A stretch of 7,202 bases of DNA from Tannerella sp. Its GTDB lineage: Bacteria; Bacteroidota; Bacteroidia; Bacteroidales; Tannerellaceae. The stretch covers positions 1 to 7,202 of the forward strand of contig JAITBC010000107.1 of NCBI GenBank assembly GCA_031283785.1, read 5' to 3'. The notes beneath the pieces were generated by a model. It ran no database searches. It was not told where the DNA came from and saw nothing but the letters and a program-made list of their open reading frames with translations. Shown here piece by piece: positions 6,946 through 7,202 of this stretch. Every line of letters starts with the position of its first letter. The first letter of the stretch is position 1. The position numbers and the translations under genes are program-made.

Positions 6946-6970
6946 AAAATATTGATCAAGGGATAAGATA

Positions 6971-7002
6971 ATTGACAACCGGGCATATAAAAATCTTATT
7001 CG
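6971..7002 (+). promoter_or_regulatory. Weak candidate promoter for the tolC-like gene
   Basis: ATTG (6971-6974) is followed by 20 bp and then CTTATTCG (6995-7002), which resembles the -7 element TAnnTTTG only loosely. The position, about 30 bp before the ATG at 7032, is right for a promoter. The tolC gene could instead be read from the tetR promoter. Confidence 0.25.
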
Positions 7003-7031
7003 ATATAAACTCTAATATAAAAGATAAAACG

Positions 7032-7202
7032 ATGTACAGGAAAACGATGTTTTTAGTTTTTACGCTATCGCTCACGATGCCGGCATTCGCACAGTTGAGC
7101 ATTGAAGCGTGTTACGAAAAGGCGACGGCAAACTACCCGCTTGTCAGGCAATACGGGCTGATTGAGCAGTCGCGGGATTACAGTCTGTCGAATGTGGGAA
7201 AG
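7032..7202 (+). CDS. TolC-family outer membrane efflux protein, N-terminal fragment
   Basis: Only the first 57 codons are in the window. The product begins MYRKTMFLVFTLSLTMPAFA, a signal peptide with a positively charged start, a hydrophobic core and an AFA cleavage site after residue 20. The mature part opens LSIEACYEKATANYPLVRQY and continues GLIEQSRDYSLSNVGK. This is the first helix pattern of TolC-like channel proteins, close to the form common in Bacteroidales. Such proteins form the trimeric outer membrane and periplasmic exit duct for tripartite pumps (RND, ABC or MFS) or type I secretion. Which pump it serves depends on genes beyond the right edge; an HlyD-type adaptor and an inner membrane transporter would be expected. 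Placement after a TetR regulator supports a drug or metabolite efflux operon. No other start fits the signal peptide. Confidence 0.85.
   Translation, partial: MYRKTMFLVFTLSLTMPAFAQLSIEACYEKATANYPLVRQYGLIEQSRDYSLSNVGK

Noticed and set aside
1..7202. CRISPR arrays, tRNA or rRNA genes, transposases, phage genes
   Set aside because: No regularly spaced repeats, no tRNA-like or rRNA sequence, and no mobile-element protein motif seen on either strand.

Overview
The window looks like a chromosomal segment of a member of the Bacteroidota, most likely Bacteroidales. Two things point there. The protein set fits: a fused ThrA, an HI0933-type flavoprotein, and a TetR-TolC efflux locus with the typical Bacteroidales 'YPLVRQYGLIEQS' TolC N-terminus. 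The promoters fit too: several start regions carry the Bacteroidota sigma-ABfr pattern TTTG-N19/20-TAnnTTTG, and most genes lack Shine-Dalgarno sequences. No species can be assigned from the sequence alone.

Left third (1-3743, minus strand): a threonine biosynthesis operon, transcribed right to left. A -7 promoter element precedes thrA (bifunctional aspartokinase/homoserine dehydrogenase, 816 aa, complete). After a 49-bp gap comes thrC (threonine synthase), whose C-terminus runs off the left edge; about 400 residues are present. Together they cover aspartate to aspartyl-phosphate, aspartate semialdehyde to homoserine, and phosphohomoserine to threonine. The homoserine kinase step, which in many Bacteroidales is encoded between these two genes, is absent from that position.

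Middle (3744-6032): cutC (CutC-family TIM-barrel protein, plus strand) is driven by a near-perfect promoter that also fixes its start at 3954. It converges on a minus-strand HI0933/BaiN-RdsA-family FAD oxidoreductase. The promoter of the flavoprotein overlaps the furthest-upstream possible start codon, so translation most likely begins at an internal TTG (5958), giving a 387-residue protein. The 109-bp convergent gap holds an imperfect inverted repeat.

Right part (6033-7202, plus strand): an efflux locus begins with a TetR/AcrR-family regulator (206 aa). A perfect 14-bp palindrome lies at its predicted transcription start. A 165-bp gap follows, then the first 57 codons of a TolC-family outer membrane efflux protein with a clear signal peptide. 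The half-site of the palindrome (ATTGTCGAA) recurs twice as a tandem 13-bp repeat in the gap before tolC, which suggests that one regulator controls both its own gene and the efflux genes. The rest of the efflux system would lie beyond the right edge.

No tRNA, rRNA, CRISPR array, insertion sequence or phage gene was seen. Most of the content is ordinary housekeeping. The most interesting points are the repeated candidate operator around tetR/tolC and the missing homoserine kinase gene.
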